From Blattamonas nauphoetae (Eukaryota; Preaxostyla; Oxymonadida), in the NCBI GenBank assembly GCA_033064195.1, contig JARBJD010000100.1, positions 1 through 64,000 of the forward strand: a stretch of DNA of 64,000 nt, written 5' to 3'. The translations under genes were made by a program, and so were the position numbers. Under the pieces are notes generated by a model that was given only the letters and a program-made list of their open reading frames with translations, was not told the DNA's origin and ran no database searches. Positions within the stretch are counted from its first letter, which is position 1; each line of letters starts with the position of its first letter. Positions 52,109 to 62,568 of the stretch are shown piece after piece.

Positions 52109-53027
52109 CAAAAAGTAGTCGAGGTGAAATGACGAGTAAGAAAAATTTGTACAGTAGTTTTGAGAGCAAAAATGAGAATAAACGAATGTCGATGTCACAA
52201 AAATGCAAAGTGCCAAAAACATCACATGTCCATCAAAAGATCCGAACAACAATTTAGTGAAGTGGAAGTTATGAGATGAATATGTATTGAAACCGAGAAA
52301 AAAAGAAATACGAGAATAATAGAAGGGAATAAACATTTTGACAAGTGAAATCAAGCATAAAAATGTATATTTGCAGTGAAATGACGGCTTTTCAAAGTTT
52401 GGGAAGAAATTCTTGTAATGCTTCCTCTCTCGGAAGTATTGTTTGTGATTCCTGAATAACATGATTAAAATAAGAGAGAAAACATGCGAAAGTCAACGTT
52501 AAGTTGTTGAAGAGAGAGAATCGGGATCAGCGTTCTTGTGGTCATTACAGGCAGGTAGTGCATTCGGAACTGGAAAACACATTTGAAGTGGCGTCCAGAA
52601 GTCGTGACTATGAAGAAGGACGAAGAGAAAAGAGCTAAGAATTGACATACGCACCCAATTCTTGCTTTGGAATGGATGAGTTCTCTTCATCTGAAAATAT
52701 GTATTTAACAGCGATGAAAAAGCAAACTGCCGAGTAATTTCACATTTTAATGAATTATCTTGCCCTGTTAGAGATAAGGACGAATAGTGAGAGCAAAAAC
52801 ATGACGGAAAACAAACGACAAAAAATCTCGACAAAGTGTGTTTTGTTCCCTCCACAAAGAAGACATACCCTCTTTCAAGTCACGATCTGTCCATGTATGC
52901 ACACAAAAAAGAGATATGAGGTTAACGGAGAAAGTGGTCCTGACACGAGAAAGAGTATTATGGGCGAGGGTATCCAGTCGATCAGTCATCTTTTTGGAAC
53001 ACCTGATCAACTTTTTGGAAAGGACTG
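52109..53027 (-). repeat. Right long inverted arm of the IS630-type transposon
   Basis: Inverse of the left arm. The match ends inside near 52109, after GACTACTTTT. Confidence 0.88.
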
Positions 53028-54176
53028 TAATTGAAAAAAGGTAGCCCTTACTATATTGTTTCCAAACTTAATTTTGAGTCCACTTCATCGTTTTCGATGT
53101 TTGACCTTTCTCAGGCAGTCAGTCTCTTCTAACAAATGCTAACGGGGCCAATTGAATACTTTTCCGCCTTATTATTATTATTTCGAGGCTCTTCGCAATC
53201 TCGAGTTGATCGACCCTTTTTAACAAAAACGTTGTCAATGCGAGATGAATATTCGTATTTTTCTGATTCTTCTCCTTCAAATCAGTGCCATACTCGCAGT
53301 GAAATCAAACACATTCCCAGTTTCCTTCGCGCTTTGTCTTTTTCCTGAAGCTGACTTGACCCCAGCTGACTATACGGAGCCATCAAGCGGCCTATCTTAC
53401 TTCAGTGTCCCGATGTGATCACTGATCAGATGACTCCACAGTTTTGCAGTATATTCGCCGCTCATGTTTGATTCAAGACAGTCATTCATTCATGACTTCT
53501 CTCCGTCGAATATGATGCTTTGTCATATCTGCTCTTTGTGTCGTTGCAGGTCGCTCAAGGTTGCCAAACATATTGAAATGTGTCAATCGTCGAAAGAGCG
53601 TCATCAACGCCAACATTCAACACACGGTTTCAGTCACTTTCTCGCATTCAGAAACCTGATAATCTCGGGTCTGTACCCCTCCAAAATGACCTTTATTTTA
53701 CAAAACAACAATTCAATGGGACTTTTGTAGAACTACTTTTTCAATGTTGGATACTCAACTCTCGGCACTCCGATTCCTGTCTCAATACCATTCATGTCTG
53801 TACCCCTCCAAAACGAATGTCCAGTTCTGAGGATAGTTTCAGCTCCCATTGTCTGATGAATTTTTGTCATGGACAGAGAACACAACACTTAATCAAGAAA
53901 TGAAGAATTCCACTCCATGCACTGATGTATCTTCAAAATTTTATGCTTTCCCTTTAACATGTGACATATTAAATCCCGTTCATCACTTTGGCATGCTTTC
54001 GATCTCTTTGTCGAGAAGTCTCGCCCTCACCAAAAAAAGCTGTCACTGCGACCGCACATCTGCAAGCCATCCTGTTTCACCCGTTCATTCCGACAAACTG
54101 ACAAGAAAGGAAGAATGGTGTGATAAGTTTAGTGAAAGGACGAAAAGGAAGGGACAGGTTCGATGAGGCGTGATTG
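53028..54176. other. Former 5' flank of cysteine-rich gene B plus duplicated flanks
   Basis: Bases 53029-53345 are a direct duplicate of 54423-54725. Around 53680-53815 the phrase CTGTACCCCTCCAAAA occurs twice, bracketing about 115 bp. Around 54060-54120 the sequence repeats the 3' flank seen near 49290-49340. No gene recognised. Confidence 0.5.
53029..53345 (+). repeat. Direct duplicate of 54423-54725 (upstream flank of cysteine-rich genes)
   Basis: Long shared stretches such as GCAGTCAGTCTCTTCTAA and CTCTTCGCAATCTCGAGTTG. It shows that genes B and C and their 5' flanks arose by duplication. Confidence 0.85.
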
Positions 54177-54413
54177 TTAGCATTTCGATCCGCACAGGGT
54201 GCATGTTCCTTGGTGCTTCTTGCTCTGACACTTTCCACAGAGACGACCAGCTGCCGAGCCGCTTCTCCGAGACTTGCACACGAGGCATGTCTGTTTGTAT
54301 TGTGCTTTACAGCCGCCACAGGCAATTGGATGGATGGACGCTGTTGCCTTGCCTCCGCACAAGTAGCAGGTGTCGGTGCAGGATTTCTTAGAGCAGACAG
54401 AAGGAGTGGACAT
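54177..54413 (-). CDS. Small cysteine-rich protein C (78 residues)
   Basis: ATG at 54413 (MSTPSVCSKKSCTDTCYLCG); the frame is open 11 codons further, but the start aligned with protein B is preferred. The cysteine framework is C-x4-C-x3-C-x2-CGGKAT, CGGC, CLVC, CGKC, CTLC, ending in GSKC. It is basic and soluble-looking. Of the three copies it has the least disturbed surroundings, with its upstream flank in place. Likely metal-binding; process unknown. Confidence 0.72.
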   Translation of the reverse strand: MSTPSVCSKKSCTDTCYLCGGKATASIHPIACGGCKAQYKQTCLVCKSRRSGSAAGRLCGKCQSKKHQGTCTLCGSKC

Positions 54414-54422
54414 GATATCAAT

Positions 54423-54725
54423 GCAGTTGAAAAAACGAGCCCTCACTTTATTTTATCCAAACTTAAGTTCGAGTCCACTTCATCGTTCTCGTTGTTTGAC
54501 ATTCCTCAGGCAGTCAGTCTCTTCTAATAAATGCTAACGGGGCCAATTTAATACTTTTCCGCCTTATTATGAGTTTTTCGAGGCTCTTCGCAATCTCGAG
54601 TTGATCGACCCTTTTTAACGAAAACATTGTCAATGCGAGATGAATAATCATATTCATCTGATTCTTCTCCTTCAAATCGGTGCCATACTCACAGTGAAAT
54701 CAATCACATTCCCAGTTTCCTTCGC
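54423..54725 (+). repeat. Direct duplicate of 53029-53345
   Basis: Upstream flank of cysteine-rich gene C, colinear with the flank that once belonged to gene B. Confidence 0.85.
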
Positions 54726-55363
54726 GCTTTGTCCATTTCCAGTACAAGACTCGATACCAGTTTCATGCCTTTATAGACCACATTTTCGAGACTCTTCGTG
54801 ATCTCTGGATGTTCAATCGATGGAATTCCGATTGTCACTCCGTCAGACAAGGCTTCTCAAAATGATGCTTCTAGTGTGCCCTGTCTATGGATTGTCGGTT
54901 TTATTTGGGTTTTTCGCGAACGAACCGTTCGGTTTCATCTTCCTGAATCTTCTCATCGTATTTCTGTGTCATCCACTTCTTCGTGTCTCTTTTCGTAATA
55001 TTTTTTCAGCTCCTCACAAAGTGATTTCTGTTGATTGTTCTCGTTCTTTCATCAGCATTTCAAAAGTCTTGAGACAATTGGTCAGAATTGTGGTGAGTAT
55101 CCACGTTCCACTGAACAAAAAGTACGAAAGGGAGTGAGAGGAATCATCACTAAATACTTCAGTTGTATTCAACAAAAAGAGGTGACACACCGCTACCAGA
55201 TTGTCACTGATCTGTGTTGTTCATGACCGAGAAATAGGATGAGCGGATTGACATTTACACATTTGTAGGCAGTCTGTTTTCCATGGGTCTCAGACTCATC
55301 CGGGATTTTCAACTGTGGGGAGATCACCGTCTAGAAAGACACCAAACAACCACATCGGAAGAT
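54726..55363. other. No confident gene; short frames upstream of the second kinase-SPRY gene
   Basis: Plus-strand frames at 54820-55137 and 55035-55226 (SLETIGQNCGEYPRSTEQKV) look partly protein-like but are unrecognised. The kinase frame is open up to an ATG at 55283, so a longer N-terminus is possible. Confidence 0.35.
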
Positions 55364-57453
55364 ATGGCGGATGTTATCGAAGTCCCTGATGGTTGTATGT
55401 TCTCCTCTTGCGTTTCAGTGATCATTTCTATTTCCCTGTTTGTGTAGATTCGTTCATAATGCCAATCAGCGCTGGTGGCTTCGTAAGTGTTGTGGAACTG
55501 ATGGAGAATTCAACTCAGATACATTATGCAGGAAAGATAATACCGTATGTGACACCAAAGGATCAGGAACGAGTAGATCGTGAAGTTAATCGACTTCGAA
55601 AGTTCGCGCATCCAGGAATTGTTGGACTGAAAGAATTAGCGTCGACAGAGAACATGAAAGTTATCGTGATGGAACTTGGGGAACAGTCGCTTGCAGATAT
55701 TGTGAAGGACCACAGATTGCGTGGAGTTCTTGTGGCTCGCGAAGTTTGTTTTTGATTCGTTGTTTTCTTGTTGATTGTTGCTGATTTTGTTCTTCTTGGG
55801 GTTGAATGTTGTTCATTGATTGATGATTGTTGTGTTTGTGTCTCTTTTGTTTTCAGGTTGTTTATCGAGTGATGGTGGATGTTTCGTCCGCGCTGAACTT
55901 GATGCACAACGACTCAAGTGGGGCGACCGCACATGGAGATGTGAATATGGGGAATATTCTTCTTTTTGGTGGTGGCCACTTCAAATTGTGTTTGTCTTTC
56001 TCTCCATCCTCTTCATTTTCTTTCGTCGTTTCTTCTGATTGTGTTTCCTTCCTTTTTTCGTTCTCTCACATCTTTCCATGTTCTTTCCTATTTTTTTTCT
56101 TTTTTCGGATGGATATGATTGTTGTGTTTTGTTCATTCAGGTGATTTGGGGGCGGCGGAAACTGAAGATTTGAACACCACGTTTTCGGTGATTTCTCATC
56201 TGTATGTGTCGCCGGAACGAATGGAATCGGAAACAGGAAGGGTGACGTGCTCATCGGATGTGTGGGCGTTGGGAATTGTTCTTCACTGGCTTCTGTTTGG
56301 AGAACCGCCTTTCAAGAGTCAGAATGCTGCTCGATTGTTTCGTGAGATTGGGTCATTCCAAGTTTCGATGATTGGGGAGAGTTGTGGAGGGGAAGAACGA
56401 GCGCTTCTGATGCGAATGTTGGATCCAGTTTGTTTCCTTTCTTTATGCCTTCTTTTCCCTTTTTTCTTCATCTTTTCTTCATTTTCTTCATTATTTCTCA
56501 TTTTCTTATTTTCTTCATGATTTGTTTTTTCTTGTTTACTGTTCAGAACCCCGAGACTCGAGTGACGAGTTCCCAATTATGTTCATTTGGAGTTTTTCGT
56601 TGCATATTGAACACTCCATCAGCACTTTGGAGACTGAAAGACGCCGATGACAAAGAACACTTGGACAAAGAAGAGATGTGGAAGAAAGAACTGAACAGCC
56701 TGAAAGAGAAGCTGGCCAAATCGGAATCGGAAAGACAAGCAGCTGAAGCGAATTTGAAGAGACAGGAGCAAGAGCCTCTGAACATTCCAGCGATGCGAGT
56801 TGAGTCTCGGCCTGGCGCAGCAGATGGAGGGAATGAAGATGAACGTGGTGAAACTGATGGACGACGCAAATTCAGACGAGGAATTTACAGACGATCTCGA
56901 ATTGGAGCAGCAGCGATCGAACTGTTCAACCAGAAGACATTGGACAGTGTCTGGAGATGTTTTCACAAAAACACTTGATTCTTATACTTCGCTTCTCTCG
57001 CTCGATTTTGGGGAAGTTGTGACTCGTCTGTCGCTCACAATCAGAAAAGGTCCGAACAACTCCATCGCAGTCGGGATCATCTCGTCCAGTCTGAGCAACG
57101 AGGCTCTCACAGTCTCCTTCACCAGACAGAAGGGAGGAGCTGGATGGAATGTGTATCCCACATATCGATTTGCCAGGCAGAACGGACAGAATTCATCGTT
57201 TGGGTCAGCGTGTTTGGAAGGACGAGAGGGACAGCGAGTGGTGTTGGAAGCAGATGGACGAGAAGGAAAGCGAACATTGAAACTGTCACAAGATGGAGAG
57301 ACACAGCCAGTCTTCTTCACGAACATTCCAGTTCCCTTCCGATTCGCTGTGTACATTCATCAAATGAACGATGCTGTTGAGATTGAGTCAATTGAAGTTG
57401 TGGGCGAGCCTCAGATGGTTGGAGGAACGAAAGCTGTCCCGATGGATGAATGA
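55364..57453 (+). CDS. Protein kinase with SPRY-like domain, copy 2 (five exons, one frameshift)
   Basis: Exons are 55364-55394, 55448-55743, 55857-55989, 56141-56427 and 56547-57453. The first four have exactly the same lengths as in the gene at 6637-8568. Introns are 53, 113, 151 and 119 bp. The kinase has SAGGFVSV (the second loop Gly is changed to Val), YAGKII, HGDVNMGNILL, KLCDLGAAE, SPERM and SDVWALGIVLHWLLFG. Lys-Met to Asn-Met and Glu to Gly changes in the catalytic loop are visible. A coiled-coil linker follows, then the SPRY-like domain ending MVGGTKAVPMDE. A one-base insertion near 56925 shifts the frame at the start of that domain. It may be a young pseudogene or an assembly error. 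The ATG at 55364 (MADVIEVPDGY) matches the paralogue. Confidence 0.8.
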
Positions 57454-58259
57454 AGCAGAACACACCACTTCACCCTTTCCGCTATCTGTTCTCTCTTCAT
57501 TATTCCTTTCACACACACACACAAAACAGTCAAATGGTGTTCCTGTTGTGAAATGTGAAATGGAAGAGAGGGAAGACTGGTCGAAGAACGGATCGAATCA
57601 CACTCTGTGTTTGGTGAGGAACAGCGTTCGTGAAGTCGAGTGACCCAATGATCGGTCTCAAGAGGAATCGACTCTCATGGAAGGATTGGACATCAAATGG
57701 ACAACATCAGGTGTCGTGTCCCCAACCACAACAGTACGCAGAACAGTTCGAACTCCGCAGGATTGTCTTTCTGAGGAGCAGGGATTCTTCCATCCCAACG
57801 GAATCGACGACATCGATGTCCGCTCTCACTGACTCAGTTACTCACACGGTCACTCAATCCAACCACAATCAAACAAACTGGACGGATACTCATGAATATC
57901 CGCATATTCTGAAGAAGACGCGTGAGTGTTGGAGAGATCGAAGTGATGGATAAAATCGCGAGGAATGGTCTCCAGCAATTGGAATTTAAAACGCATTCCA
58001 TTTCTACGATCAAACCATGAGGTGAGGCCAGAGCCGACAAAGACAAACGAGAAGAAGGGACACCTGATTCGTTCAGATCATCTGAAGAACAAAGAGTTGC
58101 GAACTGTCAGTGATGAAGTTGAACAATCACAAGGGTGGTTGTCAGAAGGTGTCATTGTGAGTGGAGGCATTGGGCAGAGTGGAGACATCAGGTCATGACG
58201 GGCGAGATAATCGACGAATCAAGAGGAAGTGTTGATTCTGGCATCGCATGCGTGAATCT
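57454..58259. other. 3' flank of kinase-SPRY copy 2, partly duplicated in inverted form
   Basis: Bases up to about 57775 are the plus-strand counterpart of 48705-49040 inverted. It includes a short ACAC run near 57510. No gene seen beyond it. Confidence 0.55.
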
Positions 58260-59520
58260 CTGTGTTTCACTCCATGGAAGGACACAACAAGACGATTCCT
58301 GTCAGACAAACCAAACACAACGTTAGCACTGACAAAGGACGAGGAGAGAGGAGGAAGAGTGGCGACTCAAAAATCTGAAAGATCGTGTTCTGGCAGCATT
58401 CTGGAGAAGAGGTTGTGAAACACGAGTTTCCTCTCCTCTCAGCCATCCAAAAGCCCTGTTTCATTCGCTGATCATATTTCCCCCTTTGTTCCGTTTCGTC
58501 CGAGCATCCATCATTCCCCCAGCACATCCACAAACCATCATTCATCCCAAAAGGATGAGTGACAAATTGTGATTGCGAAAAAGAGAGGAAGTTAGTGAAC
58601 GGACACCATCGATGGTTGAAGAGAGTGGCAGACAAGGACGATCAGACAAGACATTTCTGTGAATTGACGGACAGGCCTCGTTCGACGATGGAAAAGCAGT
58701 GTTCGGACAGGTGTAGAGAAGCGCTCTGACGGAACCAGAATGTGGTTCAAGAAGATTTCATGAATCGTCTGTCGATCAACAGCGCGTTCATTTTCGGCTT
58801 TTTCAAGTCCATCCACTGTTGTCAGCCTCACCGCTCAAGTGATGAGGCGAAGCACACAGACAACCACATCTTCTGCTTCGCAAAAACGAGAAACTGTCCA
58901 GTCAGAGCGATGTTCATTCGATCGACCAGATCGAGTCACAAATGAGGGCAACGACTATTTGCGGAGAAGTCGGCGACATCACACTTTTCAGCATCTCCAT
59001 CGTTTCTTCACAAACAGCGGGTTCGATCAATAAATGAGCAAAGTGATTGAAGTCACCAAGTCTGTCAGAGAGACACCTGGCGACGATCCAGGGCTGCAGA
59101 GAAGAGGCGACGATGGGTGATGGTGAGTTGACAGTCAAACCATCCCTTTCGGCGAAGCGAGCACAGCACAACAGAGTTCAGTGCACAGGCGCAAGCAAAG
59201 CGAAGTGCGGCTGTTGGGATGTGTCCCTCAAACAACCTCGTTCAGGGCAGTTGTTCATGGCGGGCAGATGCTGAGTCAGAAGCAACAGCGACATTGGCAA
59301 CGAGAAGCTGGTCAGCCGATTTCTGGGCATTGCTGGCAATTGTCAACATCATCCTTCCGCGAATCAGCCATTCCAGGTACTGTCTGTTTGGTCGAGTGCA
59401 TTGCGGCAGTTCGAGTGGCCATGGAACAGTTTCTTCTTTTCCACACCATCTGACGATGAGCGTGCTGCAATCCTCCGATGTATTCGGAATGTCTGTGTCG
59501 GAAAAGGGGCATCATGTGTA
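58260..59520 (-). pseudogene. Decayed minus-strand gene, unrecognised
   Basis: Protein-like pieces in changing frames run on the minus strand: LTIASNAQKSADQLLVANVA near 59300, SLQPWIVARCLSDRLGDFNH and AVCEETMEMLKSVMSPTSPQ at 58914-59171, and IHEIFLNHILVPSERFSTP at 58592-58831. Several frame changes and stops are needed. The helical character is compatible with a solenoid protein. No family assigned. Confidence 0.4.
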
Positions 59521-59864
59521 AGAGAATTGCGTGTTCCGCTTCATTTCTTGTTTTCGCAGTTCTTTTCGAGGGGAAGAGGGACGAGGAATGGGTTGGTGAG
59601 GACGAAGAAGTGTGGCCTTTCTTCTTTCATTCTGAAGAGTCGAGGACGATCGTCGATGTGGCGACGATTCTGAAATCCCATCTCCTGATCGGAATCAATC
59701 ATCAAGAGAGCTCCATTTTGGAGAATCGTCACACACGCAATCTCCCAGCAATCGTCACGATGGATGTCTTCAATGAAAGAGAAGGACGCGAGGGTGGCGG
59801 CGAAGGAGACTGCTGTCCAAAAGAAGTGAGACAGTTGGAAATGTTCTTTATGTTTTATCTGTTT
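59521..59864. other. No confident gene; plus-strand open frame
   Basis: A 134-residue plus-strand frame (59478-59882) contains EEVWPFFFHSEESRTIVDVA and ILENRHTRNLPAIVTMDVFN, which look protein-like. The frame is unrecognised and overlaps the end of the next gene. Confidence 0.3.
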
Positions 59865-60938
59865 CTATTCAATTTTCGGTAGGTTCATGTCATGCAGGTA
59901 GTTCCAGTCGATCGTTTTGGCAACAAGAAAGTGTCCTGATAACGTGGTTTCGACGTTTTGATGCTTTTCTTCAATCACATCTTCGACGCCCTCCATTCTC
60001 AACTTTCGAACCACTGTCTTCCCCAGCTGTCGTACTATTCCCCCTGTCTTGTTCAATTCCTGCTGTGACTCGTTCATATGCAACAGAAAATACCAGATTG
60101 TGCGATCATCTTCGATGAAGGCGAGACAACTTGGGATCGTGAGAACGACAGACATATTCAGGATAAAATCCATCGTCCGGTGATAATAAGGAGATATGTG
60201 GAGGAGTCGGGCAAGTAAGTTCATGAAGTCATTGGATTGGTCTCCATCCATGATCGAAAATCGGTTCATGCACAAATGGCAAATATATGTCTCAGATGGG
60301 GCGATAACTTGCTGCAATACAGTCTCGTGAACGACTCGTTGTTTATTCCGATCTTCTATTTCGAGTGTCGAGAGTGCTTCTGGAGTTGAGAGCCAGAGAG
60401 TATAGAAGATGCTTGACATAAGACCTGAGTGGATCTCGATTGCTTCTGCAAAAGAAAGAGATTGTGGATTGAGAGTATTGATGATTTGAACGATCGGATC
60501 AGCTTTGACGAGGGCAAGATGCATTTGAGATGAACACCATTGGATCAGATGGGCAAGCATCGTCATTGCTGAGATGATGATCGCTTGACTGGGTGAAGAA
60601 ATGAGCACCACCATGAACTGTACGAAGGCTGTCACAGATTCATCAGTGTTTCGTGCAAAGCTGTTGAGAAAAGCATCGGCTGAGAAGAGAATCCTAACAA
60701 GTACAGATTCTAGAAAATTCACTGCTTTAGCTTCCAGTGAGTCATCAAATACAGGCTGGGACTTCGCAGTGGCAACGAGAGATCGAAAAATTGCAGCCAT
60801 TTCGTGGGTTGACTTAGCACGAATTTCAGTCCAATTCAGGAAACGAGAGCAATCCACGGAAAATGACAACTGATGGGAGGACAAATTAGAACGTTTTGTA
60901 CTTGAGGAGGTGCCTGTTGTATTGATTATTGTATACAT
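59865..60938 (-). CDS. Alpha-solenoid (HEAT/ARM-like) family protein
   Basis: ATG at 60938 (MYTIINTTGTSSSTKRSNLS), about 357 residues, single exon; the frame is open to 61040 but without an ATG. It has repeated helical hairpins: LEAKAVNFLESVLVRILFSA, ESVTAFVQFMVVLISSPSQ, AMTMLAHLIQWCSSQMHLAL, ADPIVQIINTLNPQSLSFAE, VLQQVIAPSETYICHLCMN. There is no catalytic motif, signal or membrane segment. It is closely related to 63359-64000 (shared HETVL-QQV-APS, HLC-NR-SI, ILTIPSCL). It is a member of a large lineage-specific family; a cytoplasmic scaffold role is a guess. Confidence 0.75.
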   Translation of the reverse strand: MYTIINTTGTSSSTKRSNLSSHQLSFSVDCSRFLNWTEIRAKSTHEMAAIFRSLVATAKSQPVFDDSLEAKAVNFLESVLVRILFSADAFLNSFARNTDESVTAFVQFMVVLISSPSQAIIISAMTMLAHLIQWCSSQMHLALVKADPIVQIINTLNPQSLSFAEAIEIHSGLMSSIFYTLWLSTPEALSTLEIEDRNKQRVVHETVLQQVIAPSETYICHLCMNRFSIMDGDQSNDFMNLLARLLHISPYYHRTMDFILNMSVVLTIPSCLAFIEDDRTIWYFLLHMNESQQELNKTGGIVRQLGKTVVRKLRMEGVEDVIEEKHQNVETTLSGHFLVAKTIDWNYLHDMNLPKIE

Positions 60939-61040
60939 TTTGTTTGATTCTTGATCATATAATACGTTATGGGTCGGAACATTGAGAGAAACAATGAAAC
61001 TGAGATGAAATATCTCCCCAAAAGGAACATCAATAAACAA

Positions 61041-62568
61041 TCAACAATGATGAGCAAGATCGAGGAATGAAGATGAAGTTTGTGTCCGAAACGAGAGCAG
61101 AAGAAAAGAGTCAGGTATCATGGTTCGAAGTTCCTTCATGTTCCCTTCTTCTTCCTGTGAGGGTGTCGAGTGGATGCTAATGGTTGGATGTGTGCTTCCC
61201 TCTTTCATCTCTTCGCAAGAGCCTGTTTGTTCAGACCCGAAAGCTGGACAGATGCACACAACGATTGATGATGGGATGATCTTCTGTTTCTTCTGCTTTG
61301 GTTCTGTCGGCCTGAAAGCACTCGTCGATGCTCGGGTGAGGAGGGAGCGTGTGAGCTGGGTGAATGTCGATGGACGATGCCCTCACAAATCAAAACGTCC
61401 AATCCATCTCAGAAAACGATGATGAGGATGTGTCGAGAGTTGTGGAGAGTGTTGGAGAGAGCGGCAGATCAGCTCGAGATTCGTCCGTCGTCAACAACCG
61501 TTCAAAAAGAAGAGAGTGAGAGAATGGTGTTGATATCGGGAGAAAATGAGGAAGATGGGCAGGAGATGATAACAAGACACAGAAGGGTTTCAAAGAATGA
61601 TTCACCTCAAAAGACAGTCGTTGTCAGTTTGTCCATTCGTGTTTAATCCCAGTTTTGAACTTCCATTTCCGATTCGACGACCTGCTGGAACAACTCGCAA
61701 ACACCCACCGAAGAAGGACTGTCCTTCGTGTGAGATCGAAAACTGAACACGAACAGGGACCGCGCTGCGCTGGGTTGTCGGACATGTTCGGTTTCGAGAC
61801 AGTTTCGACTGGAATGGAGAGATGTTCGGGTTCCACTCGATGATCCGACACATTTCCTGCCGCTCCTTCTTTCGTTCCTCCATCCGCCATTTCACTTCAA
61901 CACTTAGTTCAACCGATTCCCTCCCGACACCACTCACCACTCCCGACTCTTCCCGATCCTCCTTCCCCCTCTCCTCCTGCTTCGTCGGGTGTGGACAGCC
62001 AAACTCTCGCTTCTCCTGCGATCGCGGCGAATAGCGTGTCGCCGTCAGAGGCGGGAACGCAATCAGCGGCTGCTGCACTTCGCTCGTCCACGACGTCGCC
62101 TGTCTCGATCCCTGCCCTCAAAACTGGCTTTGCTGCGGCAACCCCATCCCCCCTGCCGCCCCTGCCCGCTCGTCCCCCACAGTGCTCCCTCAGTCTGTCC
62201 CTGTCTCTGCGCTTTTTCCCCACAACCATCACTTCCTCCTCCCTGAAACGAGTTCAACGGCAGGTACGACGAGAGAGGCGAGTTGCTTGTGTTCCTCGAC
62301 GCCACTGTCGACGAGCTGTGGTTCGCTGGAGGGATCGACGACGACGACTTTTTCACTCTCAGTGTCAACTTCCCCCCACTCCCAGCGAGCAGCGCGTGGA
62401 GAAGATGTGGAATGACGAAGAGCGGTGAAGGCTCAGTTCAGATTTATCCAATCACTGTCCGACTTGTCCAGTTCAGAAGAGTCCAGTGAGCAGGACACGC
62501 TGGCCAGGAGCGGCAGAGTCGAAGAGAGATTGTCTCGTTTGTCATTGTGTCACTCTGTGGCCCTTCCC
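61041..62568. other. Region of decayed coding-like sequence, no gene assigned
   Basis: Plus-strand fragments include a Ser/Glu/Asp-rich stretch near 61400-61500, an Ala/Pro/Ser-rich stretch at 61990-62230 (AANSVSPSEAGTQSAAAALR) and a globular-looking piece at 62255-62400 (ERGELLVFLDATVDELWFAG). They are in different frames with stops between them. The region is GC-richer than its surroundings. It could be a relic of one large host gene. Confidence 0.35.

Larger units (their letters stand above)
49644..53027 (-). mobile_element. Tc1/IS630-type transposon with terminal inverted repeats of about 0.92 kb (3384 bp)
   Basis: The element starts CAGTCCTTTCCAAAAAG and is flanked by TA duplications (49642-49643 and 53028-53029). 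Its two arms (49644-50562 and 52109-53027) are almost identical over their whole length, differing at little more than a homopolymer in the part I compared. A transposase is encoded on the minus strand between them. The near identity suggests recent movement or arm-to-arm gene conversion. It is inserted 12 bp upstream of the start codon of cysteine-rich gene B; the paralogous flank at 54414-54440 shows the unoccupied arrangement. Confidence 0.9.

Noticed and set aside
53680-53815. Two copies of CTGTACCCCTCCAAAA about 115 bp apart as ends of a small mobile element
   Set aside because: They are direct, not inverted, and no target duplication is visible; more likely a local duplication.
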